Source: Sphingobacterium athyrii (lineage in GTDB: Bacteria; Bacteroidota; Bacteroidia; Sphingobacteriales; Sphingobacteriaceae). From it: 64,000 bases of DNA. The notes under the pieces were generated by a model that saw only the letters and a program-made list of their open reading frames with translations, was not told the origin of the DNA and searched no databases. The translations under genes were made by a program, and so were the position numbers. Numbering within the stretch: position 1 is the first letter of the stretch; every line of letters starts with the position of its first letter. The stretch covers positions 864,971 to 928,970 of the forward strand of contig NZ_QCXX01000001.1 in the NCBI RefSeq assembly GCF_003071065.1, given 5' to 3'. Positions 51,200 through 62,500 of the stretch are shown here, piece by piece.

Positions 51200-52813
51200 T
51201 TACTTATTAGTGAATCTAAACCAGTTAAAGTCAGCATAGCCGTCCACTCCGGCAGCAGTTTTGCTGTAATTGAACAATGCAAAACGGTTTGCTGTCCAAG
51301 GCAGGCCCAGCTGCATATTTAGATCGTTGCCAATAACATAAAAGTTTTCTCCATCTGTACTGTAATAAAACCTCGCAATGAACCCCCGATCGGTCACACG
51401 CGCCCTCACCCAAAGTTTGTCCCCTCGAAAATCTTCTTTGCTCTCAATAATCTTATCGTCATTGCTCATGATGATTCTACGTTTGCCATCGGTCTGTTCT
51501 ACCGCAACGAAAGCATAAGGAAATTCAAAAATCCCAAAACCAGCAATATTTCCATTTTTCAGTCCTTTCAGATCAATTTCAATGGTACCCTCCGAACTCG
51601 GTCCCTGCACACGTTGAGTCAAAGTATTGCGCGCCGTTTTTAAAGAATCTGCTCGTGAAGCATGTAAACGCATATAGCCTTTGCGTTCTCGAAGTGACCA
51701 TTTACTATTGTCAGGGTTATGGTTCCATTGCCATTGTAAGCCCAGTTTACTTCCATTGAATTCATCCGTTGTTGCAGGAGTTTTTATCGGATAGGACTTT
51801 CCAACGTTAGGTTTCTTGTAAGTAATTACGTCCTTGTTTCCTGTTCCGAGCATCGGCCATCCATCTTCCCATTTGACAGGCAATAGATGAGGAACCCGAC
51901 CTATGGCACCGCGATCTTGCATGATAATAAACCACCAGTCCCCATTTTTCAATTGCACCATTCCCCCTTGGTGCAGACCGTTATCAGGATAGGAACTATT
52001 ATCATTGAGAATCAATTTATGCTCATAAGGGCCATAAATATTATCAGAGCGCAAACAGATCTGCCAGCCCTGTGTTCCTCCCGCTGGACAAGTTATATAA
52101 TATTTGCCGTTGATTTTGTACATGTGAGCACCCTCCATTCCAAAATGTCCCCCAAGTTCATTGGCATTCTTGAAACTCCCCTGCCAGATCTTAACTTTAT
52201 CGCTCTTCACAGATTTAACATCTGCATTTAATTCTGTTAGATATAATGTACCCTGGCCATGCACGACATAAACCTTACCATTATCGTCGAAGAACAGTCC
52301 CGGATCATAGAGATATTCGGGAAAGATTGTCCGCTTCCAGGGACCTTCAGGTTTATCTGCTTCACAGATTGAAAAATTTCCTTTTTCCCGTCCCCAACCA
52401 TATGGTGTACAGAATCCAGCGTAGAATTTCCCATTGTGGTGCTTCAAGGTTGCTGCCCATGAACCATTCAAGTACAACGTGCCCCCTTCCATATTATAAC
52501 GGGGATCTTCTTCATAGCGATCCAAGACATAGCCCACCATTTCCCAATTGACCAAGTCTTTCGACTTCACAATCGGCGCCCCGGGTACATAGTGCATGCT
52601 CGTCGAGATCATATAAAAGTCATCACCAACACGGATAACATCGGGATCAGGCCAATCGCCCCAAAGCAAGGGATTCGTAAAGGTTCCATTGCCATTGTCT
52701 GGGCTCCAAACCTGCTGTGCCAGTGTTTTAGAATAAAAGGTAATTAATAAAACTAAAACAAATGTTAAGCGCAAATATCCTCTCAAAGAGCATCTATTTT
52801 TAGTATCTATCAT
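51200..52813 (-). CDS. GH43-family glycoside hydrolase, exported
   Basis: A 537-residue exported enzyme: signal peptide (ending TLAQ), five-bladed beta-propeller GH43 domain and C-terminal beta-sandwich (about 345-535). Catalytic-type residues are visible: Asp in WGDWPDPDVIRVGDDFYM (base), Asp in YDPGLFFDDNGKVYVVHG and Glu in FGMEGAHMYK (proton donor). The layout resembles beta-xylosidase/alpha-L-arabinofuranosidase members (subfamily 12-like). In this locus it would act with the GH120 enzyme on xylose- or arabinose-containing oligosaccharides. It is the last gene of its cluster, 45 bp after the 803-residue protein gene. Subfamily is an estimate. Confidence 0.88.
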   Translation of the reverse strand: MIDTKNRCSLRGYLRLTFVLVLLITFYSKTLAQQVWSPDNGNGTFTNPLLWGDWPDPDVIRVGDDFYMISTSMHYVPGAPIVKSKDLVNWEMVGYVLDRYEEDPRYNMEGGTLYLNGSWAATLKHHNGKFYAGFCTPYGWGREKGNFSICEADKPEGPWKRTIFPEYLYDPGLFFDDNGKVYVVHGQGTLYLTELNADVKSVKSDKVKIWQGSFKNANELGGHFGMEGAHMYKINGKYYITCPAGGTQGWQICLRSDNIYGPYEHKLILNDNSSYPDNGLHQGGMVQLKNGDWWFIIMQDRGAIGRVPHLLPVKWEDGWPMLGTGNKDVITYKKPNVGKSYPIKTPATTDEFNGSKLGLQWQWNHNPDNSKWSLRERKGYMRLHASRADSLKTARNTLTQRVQGPSSEGTIEIDLKGLKNGNIAGFGIFEFPYAFVAVEQTDGKRRIIMSNDDKIIESKEDFRGDKLWVRARVTDRGFIARFYYSTDGENFYVIGNDLNMQLGLPWTANRFALFNYSKTAAGVDGYADFNWFRFTNK

Positions 52814-52858
52814 TGTATATTATTGTTTCAAATCTTTCTCAAGTCCACCCTAAAGCCC

Positions 52859-55270
52859 CTACTTTTTAACTAAATTCAATGGTTCACCTTTCATACGTGT
52901 ATTGTATCTAATGATAACCTCTGGTTTTTCATCTCCTGTGTTGTCACAAGAAAATGCTACTGCGGAACCACCTTTCGGCAAGGAGGCTGTTCCCTCTACA
53001 GATAAAGCAGCTATTAAACGATAATTCTTATCCGTCAAAGTTGCTTTTCCCTTGTGATCTAATAAGATGTATTGATCCTTTTCTAGTTTACCCAGGATTT
53101 TGACAATCCCTTTCTCAGTTTTAATAGAAGGGTTTTCGATCACACCATCGCCCTCCACTTTAATTCGCAAAGCGAATGTACTTTCCTCTGGCGACTCCCA
53201 TGACCAATCTGCGCCACCCGGTTGTCCAGGTTGCATCGAAGAGAGGTCACAATGAAATCTTTTGGACACAAATAATGGATACAGCATAAATTGGGTATCA
53301 TTGATCTTTTCCAAATGCCATTCGGTATTTGGATCCTTCAATCGCAATTTTTGTTCAGCTGTAAAAACATCGGCAAGTCGCAGTTGATCCCAATTCTTCA
53401 TGCTTTCCAATAGCTGATCGATCTGTCCATGCTGCTGTAGAGTCTTCATATCGATACTCATTGCATAGCCTGCATCAAACCCTGCAGATTCAGACAGTGC
53501 CCATTCCAGATCTTCCAAAGAGGTGGCTTCAAACTTTCTATCCGCTAGCCGCACCAAAAACCAACCCAACATTCGTGGGAACAAGTTCCGATAAAAATAA
53601 GCTTGGTTCTTGATCCGGTTTTCGACCTGACCCATACGCATTTCTTCTCCCCAGGGCTCACCCCAATTCATCCGGGTATGGACATGCCATAAATAATGGT
53701 CGAGGCGACTGGCGTCATTGATGAGATCCGTTTTATTGTCCAGTCCCCGATAGAAATCCGACACAAATTTGCCCGATGCATAATAATCCTGTCCGGTATA
53801 CATGCAGCCCTCCAGACCATCAAATGAAATCTGTTTCACACCGGTTTTATTGAAAATTGCGGTCAGTCTTTTGGCATATTCATCCTGAAGCGTTAAATCC
53901 GGAAATAAAGTCTTATAGGGATAATCCCATAATTTATAGACACTTTCCTCTATCCCATGGCTTGCTTTTTGGGTACCAAAAGCTCCCCGCACACAATTGG
54001 TCAATACCCATTGTTCGCCTTTCTGCTCAGCCTTACCATAGGTAATCAATTCGTCCCCAATCTGTATCGTATTAAGTGAAAGTGGTAGAGAAAAAAGCTG
54101 ACTATTCTGAACAATAATCTGTTGCTGATTATCGTCCAATGCCGCAATGAGTTTCAATTCGCCCTGTTTGAGTAGATGCTTGCTGGGGACTGGTGTAACA
54201 TAAGGATCATTCGTTGTCGTAAAGTTAGACAACGTATGAATTCCAATATCGATTCCCCGCTGTGCAGCCCTATCGACCAATTTTTTCATGCCAACATCAG
54301 CTTCTGTACTCAATTCTTTACGCCACTCGAAATGTCCCCAATTAAGAAAGGGATCAGGATGGTATAGATTTTTAAATCCCGCGAGTTTCGTTTTTTCCAG
54401 CGCAAAGTCCAGGTTCGCCGCCGAAAAATTTGTAATCAAATAAGAACGCATTGCCTCCCGTGAAACCTTGCCCCATTCCCCTGCGATCATCGGATGGGGT
54501 AAGCCCTGCTCTACCTCCACTCTTCCGATCCGCGTTAATATCTGGTTGCGTTTATCACCAAAGAGTGCCACTTTAGCCCCAATGATTAATCCATCCGAAC
54601 CTTCAACAGGCAAGGTCATCATATTGTTCAACCCTTTCACCTGTTGAAGTTCCCTCCCACTCCGATTTTTGGAAGACAACTGAAATATAGTTCCATTTCC
54701 AGCATCGACAGCAGCAAAATGTCCATAAGAAATACTAGCAACAGATAGATCACTATTTGCTCCCTTGTAACCGAAAGTTGTACTATAATTCCCAATATAA
54801 TCTTCGGGAATGCCAGCAACGGTTTTAACATGTAAAGATTGCATACCAAAAGCCAGGTCTTCACCTTGTGCGACGCCCACTACTTCGCCTACAACCTCGT
54901 GAAGTTTAATTTTTAAAGGGCCAAACACCAGCAACTTATAATCTGGTGATAATTTTAAGACCTCATAAGTGATTGCTTCCTTATGCTGACCAACTTTCAG
55001 TTCGACGGCCTGACCGTCTTCCATCATCAAAGAAAAACGATCCCCGTTAACCTTAAGCCCCTTTGGTTGTATGATTTTTTGATCTTTATACACCGACACG
55101 ATCGGATATTTGCCAGCCTCGAGAAGTTCCTTACCATCTATTTTGATCGACTTATAGTAACCTTGTTGGTCAAAGCGTATTTGTGTTAAATTCGTTTTTA
55201 CCTCCTGTGCCAATACAGGAAATCCCACAGCAGAGATCAATAGGACAACCAGAAACGTAATATTTTTCAT
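52859..55270 (-). CDS. Exported TIM-barrel-like protein of unknown family (paralogue of the frameshifted gene)
   Basis: An 803-residue exported protein (signal peptide ending VLAQ). The first ~280 residues are beta-rich. A barrel-like region follows (SYLITNFSAANLDFAL, GFKNLYHPDPFLNWGHFEW, RGIDIGIHTLSNFT, VKQISFDGLEGCMYTG). A small beta domain is inserted about 365-440, with the phrase IGDELITYG...NCVRGAFGTQKASHG. The C-terminal ~120 residues are again beta-rich. It shares this architecture with the split gene at 38699-41007. The acidic residues after the barrel strands, especially Asp/Glu in SFDGLEG, may be catalytic. No GH family is recognised. It sits between the GH38-like and GH43 genes, so it likely acts on the same glycan. 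Confidence 0.75.
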   Translation of the reverse strand: MKNITFLVVLLISAVGFPVLAQEVKTNLTQIRFDQQGYYKSIKIDGKELLEAGKYPIVSVYKDQKIIQPKGLKVNGDRFSLMMEDGQAVELKVGQHKEAITYEVLKLSPDYKLLVFGPLKIKLHEVVGEVVGVAQGEDLAFGMQSLHVKTVAGIPEDYIGNYSTTFGYKGANSDLSVASISYGHFAAVDAGNGTIFQLSSKNRSGRELQQVKGLNNMMTLPVEGSDGLIIGAKVALFGDKRNQILTRIGRVEVEQGLPHPMIAGEWGKVSREAMRSYLITNFSAANLDFALEKTKLAGFKNLYHPDPFLNWGHFEWRKELSTEADVGMKKLVDRAAQRGIDIGIHTLSNFTTTNDPYVTPVPSKHLLKQGELKLIAALDDNQQQIIVQNSQLFSLPLSLNTIQIGDELITYGKAEQKGEQWVLTNCVRGAFGTQKASHGIEESVYKLWDYPYKTLFPDLTLQDEYAKRLTAIFNKTGVKQISFDGLEGCMYTGQDYYASGKFVSDFYRGLDNKTDLINDASRLDHYLWHVHTRMNWGEPWGEEMRMGQVENRIKNQAYFYRNLFPRMLGWFLVRLADRKFEATSLEDLEWALSESAGFDAGYAMSIDMKTLQQHGQIDQLLESMKNWDQLRLADVFTAEQKLRLKDPNTEWHLEKINDTQFMLYPLFVSKRFHCDLSSMQPGQPGGADWSWESPEESTFALRIKVEGDGVIENPSIKTEKGIVKILGKLEKDQYILLDHKGKATLTDKNYRLIAALSVEGTASLPKGGSAVAFSCDNTGDEKPEVIIRYNTRMKGEPLNLVKK

Positions 55271-55431
55271 ATAATCTATTTATTTGTATGTAAACAACTA
55301 TTTATTCGTGTTTATTTAACTGAGGTTATGAGCTCGCTCCTTCGCTTTTTCTAGCCCCCGATTGTCTATCGCAACATGCTATTTGTTTACAAATCGCTCG
55401 CTTGTTATTTTGCAGTCAACTTCTAGGTTTT

Positions 55432-57435
55432 TTATTTTGCTTTCCGCGGTATCAATTCAAGATCAAATCGGTAAGTTACCGTTCCACCAAACCACATCCT
55501 AAAATTTGTTCCCCAAACATTATTAAATAGGCAAAAATGTAAGCCGCCATTAATATCTGGTTGGCGCGTTGAATAATTGAGTAGATCACGATCACCAATA
55601 GCAACCAACAGTGCATCTTCGCTTCGAATACGTATTTTCCCCGCTGTAGTAACAATTTCGACATAACGATCCAATCCATGCATCTGCCGATTACCACCTT
55701 CCACAACATCCAGTATACGAACCTGTTGGCCTAATTTTTCAACGAGTACATCTAAGACGTCATCTGGATAGAAGCTCAACCAATATGCTTCTGGCAGCCG
55801 ATTGGCGGGTTTATCCACCAAAGTATAGCTCAACTGAATATGATTTGTTTTTTCATCGACCAGATAAGTACTATAAATTTGTGAAGGAAGAACTTGCTGT
55901 TCGATTCCACATACAGAACTTAAGATCAATCGATTATATATTTTATTTTTTACTTTATCATAGACAGATTTTTGGAGCGATGCCACCAAAGTACGACTTT
56001 CGGACATATCGGGAGTCAGCCCCGGTTTTCCAAAGTCCCGAATAGCCCAGTCCACTTTTTGAGTAAGATAGGAATCCATAAAACGTTCAAATTCCTTAGT
56101 CGAAAAACTCTGGTAGCTCAGCTCCCCCATTTTCATACGAAAACCTTTTTGATCCAGTAGGAAGGAGCCGTCCTTGGTAAATTTTTGAGATGCATCCACT
56201 CCCTTTGATGCTGGCTTAGAAACCACGGCCAGTTGCTGCAAAACAGCTTCAGCTTCTATCCGCAGATCTTTGGGAAGATAAGACAGCGACCGCTCAATAT
56301 GGGCTTCCTTTTCGGCCCAAGATGCTTCTATCTTTTTGAACTCCGGTAAAGCTAAAGCTTGTGTAAAGTCTGAAAATCGATACTTATCCCAGTGCTGCAA
56401 ATGAGTTTTCACATCCAGCCCCCAAGTATGTTCAGCCACAAGTCCCAGATTAATGGCAAAGTGAATAGCAGTTTCACTGGCCGGATTTATACGGCCATCT
56501 ATAACCCATTTTTCATAACATCTGGATAATGCCCGAAAACGGTTCATCATCAAAGGCGAGCTTCCGAAGCCATGTATCCAGGTGTCACCTATTTCTTGCG
56601 CCATCTCAGGGAGCTTATTTTTCATGGGCCTTAATGCTTCAGCCACATCACTTAGGGTAGAAGCTTGTAGCTGGGCATTCGGATAATGTTTCCCTATGGA
56701 TGCATAAATTTCCTTTACTTGCTGTACCGTATGTGGGCCATGATTATCCCCAGTAAAAGCGATGACTATAGCGGTCTTTCCATCAGGTAGTATCATATCA
56801 CTACCGTAGTCCTTTTGGTACATCAACATCACCTCACTGCCGTCGGGACTTTTCCAGCGACATAAGGCCGGAACATTGGGAACCTTGCTCGCCGGATTCA
56901 CCCCAACCTGCAAGAAATCGATTCCATTTTCTTGCAGCAAAGGAACAATACCTCTGGTGTGACCTGGAACGTCAGTCATCTTTGCTGCTTTGGTCTGCTT
57001 ACCAAATTGACGATCCAGCTTTTTTGATAACTGCAGCATTGTTCCAAACAGGGCTTTATTCAGTGATTCAGATTCCACAGTGTAAGGAATGGCATTCCAT
57101 ACAATATCACCACGACGGATAGCTGATTCCAATTTCGCTTTATTTTCCGGACTCGCCTGTGCCATATAAGTAGCAATCAACCAGGAACCTGTTGTCCAGA
57201 TATAACGTTCTTTGGCTCCTGAACGTCTTAATTCCTCAGAAACCGCAATGGCTTTCGGAATAAATTCATCGATATAACGTTGCTCGACGACCGAACTGAG
57301 TTCAGTAAATCCAATATCAAGATGGGTTTTGAAGATCAAGTGCACTTTCTCTACATCATCCTGTTTTGTCTGTGCATATCCAGCAAATGACATAAATACA
57401 AAAAGGAAACAGGGATATAGACTTCTGCGTTTCAT
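55432..57435 (-). CDS. DUF5054-type, GH38-like exported protein
   Basis: A 667-residue exported protein from the ATG at 57435 (a TTG nine codons upstream would lengthen the signal peptide). After the signal (ending YAQ) comes VHLIFKTHLDIGFTELS, matching the GH38-like HxD motif region, then YIWTTGSWLIATYM and AKMTDVPGHTRGIVPLLQEN, typical of DUF5054. The N-terminal half is an alpha/beta barrel-like GH38/57-type deacetylase or mannosidase fold; the remainder is beta-rich. The Asp of TDVPGHT may be catalytic. DUF5054 has no proven activity known to me, so 'putative glycosidase' is the limit. It precedes the 803-residue protein gene. Confidence 0.78.
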   Translation of the reverse strand: MKRRSLYPCFLFVFMSFAGYAQTKQDDVEKVHLIFKTHLDIGFTELSSVVEQRYIDEFIPKAIAVSEELRRSGAKERYIWTTGSWLIATYMAQASPENKAKLESAIRRGDIVWNAIPYTVESESLNKALFGTMLQLSKKLDRQFGKQTKAAKMTDVPGHTRGIVPLLQENGIDFLQVGVNPASKVPNVPALCRWKSPDGSEVMLMYQKDYGSDMILPDGKTAIVIAFTGDNHGPHTVQQVKEIYASIGKHYPNAQLQASTLSDVAEALRPMKNKLPEMAQEIGDTWIHGFGSSPLMMNRFRALSRCYEKWVIDGRINPASETAIHFAINLGLVAEHTWGLDVKTHLQHWDKYRFSDFTQALALPEFKKIEASWAEKEAHIERSLSYLPKDLRIEAEAVLQQLAVVSKPASKGVDASQKFTKDGSFLLDQKGFRMKMGELSYQSFSTKEFERFMDSYLTQKVDWAIRDFGKPGLTPDMSESRTLVASLQKSVYDKVKNKIYNRLILSSVCGIEQQVLPSQIYSTYLVDEKTNHIQLSYTLVDKPANRLPEAYWLSFYPDDVLDVLVEKLGQQVRILDVVEGGNRQMHGLDRYVEIVTTAGKIRIRSEDALLVAIGDRDLLNYSTRQPDINGGLHFCLFNNVWGTNFRMWFGGTVTYRFDLELIPRKAK

Positions 57436-57562
57436 GGATAATATGAGGTTTATCTTTATCAAGTATCGTTATTTTCTGTTAAGACGATTGAAAAGGATAT
57501 ATCCCTAAATAGAAAAGTAAGATTGAATGAAAAAATCGGAAATAACATCACCAACGGCTCAT

Positions 57563-57602
57563 AAAAAAGGCCTGTACATGATCGTTTGTACAAGCCTTTT
57601 TT
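57563..57602 (-). terminator. Bidirectional hairpin after susD
   Basis: AAAAGGC(C)TGTACA (57565-57578) pairs with TGTACA(A)GCCTTTT (57587-57600) with one mismatch. It is flanked by A-rich and T-rich runs, so it looks like a terminator on both strands. It lies about 75 bp beyond the susD stop and may uncouple or attenuate the downstream enzyme genes from susCD. Confidence 0.75.
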
Positions 57603-57676
57603 GTTGACAAGATTACTTTACTATATAAAGTCCAGCCAAGCAGATAATCAAAAAGAATGCTTTTACGCTCAATTCA

Positions 57677-59542
57677 TTACTGCAAGGGGTCAAAGGTTCC
57701 GCCCCACTCTTTGTTCTGAGGTAGCTGATCTGGTTCGATAGAAATCTGTGCCGGATTCAACGAGTTAAACCAATGTTTAAGGCTAAGCTTATAAAATTGA
57801 TTCGCAGAAGCAGTTTTATCCAAGTTTTCTATGACAACAGCAGAAAACTTGGTTCTTACCGCAGCATTCATAATATTATCGGTATTACCCGGCAGTGCCT
57901 GGCCTTTATTCAGCATCAATAATAAACCTCTTCTAGTACCTTGCGTATTTAAGATATCATAACGTTTCCATCTTCTCAAATCATTATATCTAAATCCCTC
58001 AAAAGCAAGTTCCACCTGACGCTCATTCATAATTGCCTGGCGAATATCTACCTGCCCAGTTGCTGTAACACCATAATTTGTCGCTGTTCCCGGAGCAATC
58101 CCTGCGCGTTTACGAATGGCATATAAAGCATTTAATGCTTCTCCGCTTCGTCCCGTCTCATTTGCAGATTCAGCCAGATTTAGCAACAGTTCGGCATAAC
58201 GCATCGGTGAAAACCAGCTTTTCGCATTGGCCGCAACGCCTACTAGCGCATTTCTATCCAAGAGCGTATCCAAACCTTTACGTTGAAAAAATCCAGTCAC
58301 ACCATTTTCATCGCCATTTTGAATCAGTGGAGAAATCCCTGAAAACAAACTATTATCCCTAGCAGGAAGTACTGTATTCGGGGTTGCCGTGTCCTTCCAG
58401 GTCCAGGCTTGCCAATAAGTGCGTGATCGGGGTGCTGTCATGCCAATTACATTCACATCAGGTGTTGGGTATACCGTACCACCACACCAAATTGTTGCAT
58501 AGAACCGGTCATCACGATTCGTATAGAAATCCGTCAAAAACTGTTTGTTATATGCTGGATTAGACAATTGATCCTGGTCAAACTGTATCGGGCTACCGTC
58601 ACGTTTGGGATAGGCGATCAATAAAGGCAATATCGGCTGATCATTGTTTGTACTGCCATTGGTAAATGCAATAGGCCTAATCGGTGCAAAATTCATGTAG
58701 CTATCGGGATAATAATATTGTCGTGTCATAATCTGTTCTTTATTGCGCGAATACCAGATCAACCGATAGTTCTCAAAGAGCCCAAATCCTCCAGCATCCG
58801 CGGCCTGCACAGCGGCTTTGGCTGCGTTATATGCATTTGTCCAGCGCGTCTGGTCATTTGTTGCATTAAATAATGGGCTGGCGTACCATAACAAGACCCG
58901 AGCTTTAAGTCCCAAGGCCGCGGCACGGTTTATCCTGCCATAATCCACCCCGCTGTAATTGGGCGGTAAAACTGAAGCGGATTCATCCAGATCTTTTATG
59001 ATCTGTGCGATACACTCTGAAGTTTTACTCCGGGGCACCTTCAATGAATTAATGTCACTCCCATTTTGTGTATGCAAGATTAAAGGGACGCCACCTATGG
59101 AACGGACCATATCCCAGTATTTCCATGCGCGCCAAAATTTTGCTTCACCGACCAATCTATTTTTTGTCGTTGTACTGATTACCGACTCCGGTACGTCTAC
59201 CAGTTGGTCCATAAAATAATTGGCCTTATCGATATAGGTATAGTCTAAATTGGTGAAATTGGTTGCCACGTCAACAATACCCTGCTGAAAACTGCCCAAA
59301 TTCCCCCCCGAGCCATTAATACCTTCGTCCGCATTTGCTCCACTTCCAAGCTGCCATCCGGGCATAAGGCCACCATAAACATCATTTAAATATGCTTTAA
59401 TCAGAACAGAATCTGTCCAGACATTTTTTGGATTTATTGCTCCGGTATTTTCATAATCCAATCCTTTTGTACACGATGAACCGCCCACAGCAGCAATTAG
59501 GACAAGATAAAGAACCGTTTTAAATTGATTTAGATATTTCAT
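57677..59542 (-). CDS. SusD/RagB-family glycan-binding lipoprotein
   Basis: A 621-residue surface lipoprotein (signal ends GGSSC, lipidated Cys24). SusD_RagB features are visible: helical TPR-like repeats in the N-terminal half (AKFWRAWKYWDMVRSIGGVP, AALGLKARVLLWYASPLFNA), the motif NLAESANETGRSGEALNALY near the middle, and the terminal region (FRYNDLRRWKRYDILN and ISIEPDQLPQNKEW). It binds oligosaccharides at the cell surface and forms a complex with SusC. It follows susC by 25 bp. The substrate would set the specificity of the locus and is unknown. Confidence 0.95.
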   Translation of the reverse strand: MKYLNQFKTVLYLVLIAAVGGSSCTKGLDYENTGAINPKNVWTDSVLIKAYLNDVYGGLMPGWQLGSGANADEGINGSGGNLGSFQQGIVDVATNFTNLDYTYIDKANYFMDQLVDVPESVISTTTKNRLVGEAKFWRAWKYWDMVRSIGGVPLILHTQNGSDINSLKVPRSKTSECIAQIIKDLDESASVLPPNYSGVDYGRINRAAALGLKARVLLWYASPLFNATNDQTRWTNAYNAAKAAVQAADAGGFGLFENYRLIWYSRNKEQIMTRQYYYPDSYMNFAPIRPIAFTNGSTNNDQPILPLLIAYPKRDGSPIQFDQDQLSNPAYNKQFLTDFYTNRDDRFYATIWCGGTVYPTPDVNVIGMTAPRSRTYWQAWTWKDTATPNTVLPARDNSLFSGISPLIQNGDENGVTGFFQRKGLDTLLDRNALVGVAANAKSWFSPMRYAELLLNLAESANETGRSGEALNALYAIRKRAGIAPGTATNYGVTATGQVDIRQAIMNERQVELAFEGFRYNDLRRWKRYDILNTQGTRRGLLLMLNKGQALPGNTDNIMNAAVRTKFSAVVIENLDKTASANQFYKLSLKHWFNSLNPAQISIEPDQLPQNKEWGGTFDPLQ

Positions 59543-59567
59543 TTTGATTTCCTTTTAAGGTTAAAAT

Positions 59568-62500
59568 TTAGAACGTTAAGCTGACACCAGCATTAAATGA
59601 TTTAACGATAGGGAAAGATGTACCAGCATCCATCTCTGGATCATAGAATTTTTTATTGAATTTGCTGATCACAAAAAGGTTGGATCCCGATACATAGAAG
59701 CGAATGTTGTTCGCATATTTTTTATACCACCTTTGAGGAAGATTATAAGCAATGTTCAAAAACTTCAAGCGCACAAAACTTGCATCTGCCAGCCAGAAAT
59801 TACTGCCACTCGTGTTCACCTGAGCGACCTCATCGTTTGCGCTGTAACGGTAAGGTAACCATGCATCGGTATTCTCCGGACTCCAGGATTCATTTGCCCA
59901 AGGGCGCCACATCCGATTCCACTCTACACCACCACTTAAATTATTGAAAGACTTTTTATAACCGAGCGAACCATTGAAATTAGCAGTGATACTTAGACCT
60001 TTCCAATCCGCGCTAAGGTTTAACCCCAGCACTTTAGGATTGTTGCTCTTATTCAATACTGTGATATCATTCTCATTAATGGTATTGTCGCCGTTAAAAT
60101 CTTTGTACGCAAATTGTCCGGGTTTAGGTGCGTTACCTTTAAAATTATAGCCCGGATGAGCCGCCAACAATGCATCTACATCAGCTTGATTTCTGAGCAT
60201 ACGGTCAACCTTATATCCAGTGATCATATTCGCAGAACGGCCATTCCCGATTAAATTCTGATAATCATAGGTGATATTTAAATCTCGTATCGTATACCAA
60301 GAATTACCATATGTAAAATTAAGGCCAATATTATAGTTTAAATCACCGGTTCTATTCATATAGTTTACACTAAGATCAATACCATTCGCTTTCATTTCTC
60401 CATAATTGACTGAAGGTAAAGGACGACTGAACGTCGGTGGTGTCGATTGGATCCGTGTGCTTAAAATATCATAGGTACGTGTTTCCCAATATTCTGCTGT
60501 CGCATTAAAATGTTTCAGGAAACTGATATCAACACCAAAATTTTTATTCAGATATTTCTCCCAGGTAATATTTGCATTTGGAAGAACATCATATTGTATA
60601 CCCGGATTGAGTGTGGGCGTTTCACCGAAAATCACATTGTTACCAGTCACATACTTATCTTCATATTGCCAGCGTTTGGCATTTGCATCATCCTTGGCTC
60701 CGTTTGGATTTATCGCGACGAAGTCATTTCCGGTCAATCCGACTGAAGCTCTGACCTTTAGCGACTCTATTCCATTGACATTTTTAAAAAAGTTTTCCTT
60801 AGAGATGACCCAAGCCGCGGAAACCGAAGGGAAAAAGCCCCATCGTTTATCTTTGGGAAAATTGGCAGAGCCATCATAACGATAAGTAAAGGTGGCAACA
60901 TATTTGTCTGCATAGTCGTAAGCAAATTGTCCGATATAGGATTTACGTCCCACTGTTGGCAGAAAACCATAGCTATTATTAATACTTTTTGTGGCGGTAC
61001 CACCTACGACCCCCGAACCTCCAGTGGATGCCCACCATTGGTCAGTCATATAGATCGGAAAACCATTTATCTTCGCATCAATACCATCATAACTTCTTTC
61101 CTGACGTTCGTACACCAATGCCGCATTGACATGATGTTGACCAAAATCCCTTTCAAAGTTTAGCTGTAAGTTTATTTGATCCTCCTGATTCCAGGCAGCT
61201 AATTTTTGAATACCGGGGGTATGATAAGTGAGACGTTCTCCCACAATATTATTTAAATCCCAAACTACGGGCTCTATCTGGGCTAGCTGATAATACGTAA
61301 ACGGGTGGGAATATATTTTCTGATTGCTATTGTTAAAGGTTTTGATGTAACCAACCTTCGCACTTAAACCTTCTAAAAATGGCATTTTGTAGGTTAAGCT
61401 TAAGTTTACAACAGACTTAAGTCCCTCCGACTTATTATATCCCGATAGCCCCTGAGCTTCACCGGATTTATTGGATATCCAAAAATAATCTACAGGTAAG
61501 CCTGTCGCGGTAAAAGAAGGCATGTAAGGTTGCCATAGAAGAAGTTTGGGAAACATGTCACCCGTCCAATCCCCTTCGGGTGAATTAAATTTATTATTGT
61601 TTAAGCTCAGCCCTGCAAAAACCGAAACGTTTTTTGTTAGATTAGCCGTTATATTGGTTCGAACATTGTATTTTTTTTCATTTGTGTTTTTAATAAAAGT
61701 CTCCTGATTAACATAAGAAGCCCCAATAAAATATTGAAGTTTATCGGTTCCTCCCGATGCACTTAAGTTATGCGTGGTGATGGAAGGATTTACATATACA
61801 TCTTTTAAGTGATCAAAGCCGTAGCCCTTCCCTCCTCCAAAATCCCGGTCTTTAAAATACGCTTTTGCGGTTTCTGTCCAAGGTGTATTGGCCGGGCCAC
61901 CGGCTTCGCCCCAGATTCTGTTTTGAATCTGCCCCCATTCCATGATACTCGTTAACTCCATGTTTTTCCCGCGGACATCCCGCCCTGTATTCACGGAGTA
62001 GTTTATGGCAACTTTTCCCGCCTTACCACGTTTGGTCGTAACCAGGACAACACCTGCGCCGGCTCTGGCTCCATAAGCAGCCGTAGTGGCCGCATCTTTT
62101 AAGATAGACACTTCTTCGATTTCATTGGGACTTAAATTATTAAATTCCGCAGCATCAATAGTCACCTTTCCATCAATAACGTACAGCGTGGGAGATGCAT
62201 TCCATGAACTAGCAGTTCGTATGCGGATATTGGGCTGAGCTCCGGGCACACCGCTGGGCGTGGAGACATACAACCCCGGCATTCTACCTGCCAATAGATT
62301 TCCGACAGAAGTCGTGGGGATCTCAATATCCGCTTCCTTAAATTTAACAGATGCAACGGACCCAGCCAGAAGGCCTTTCTTTTGTGTGGTGTAACCGACC
62401 ACCACAGTTTCATCCAATGCGACAGTGGAGGAAACCATCGCTATAAGTACACCTTGTTTTGCAACGACGGTTATGGGGTTATAACCGATCATAGTTGCTT

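Noticed and set aside
57435-57462. Longer N-terminus of the DUF5054-like protein from a TTG at 57462
   Set aside because: The ATG at 57435 gives a standard signal peptide; the extra nine residues lie outside it.
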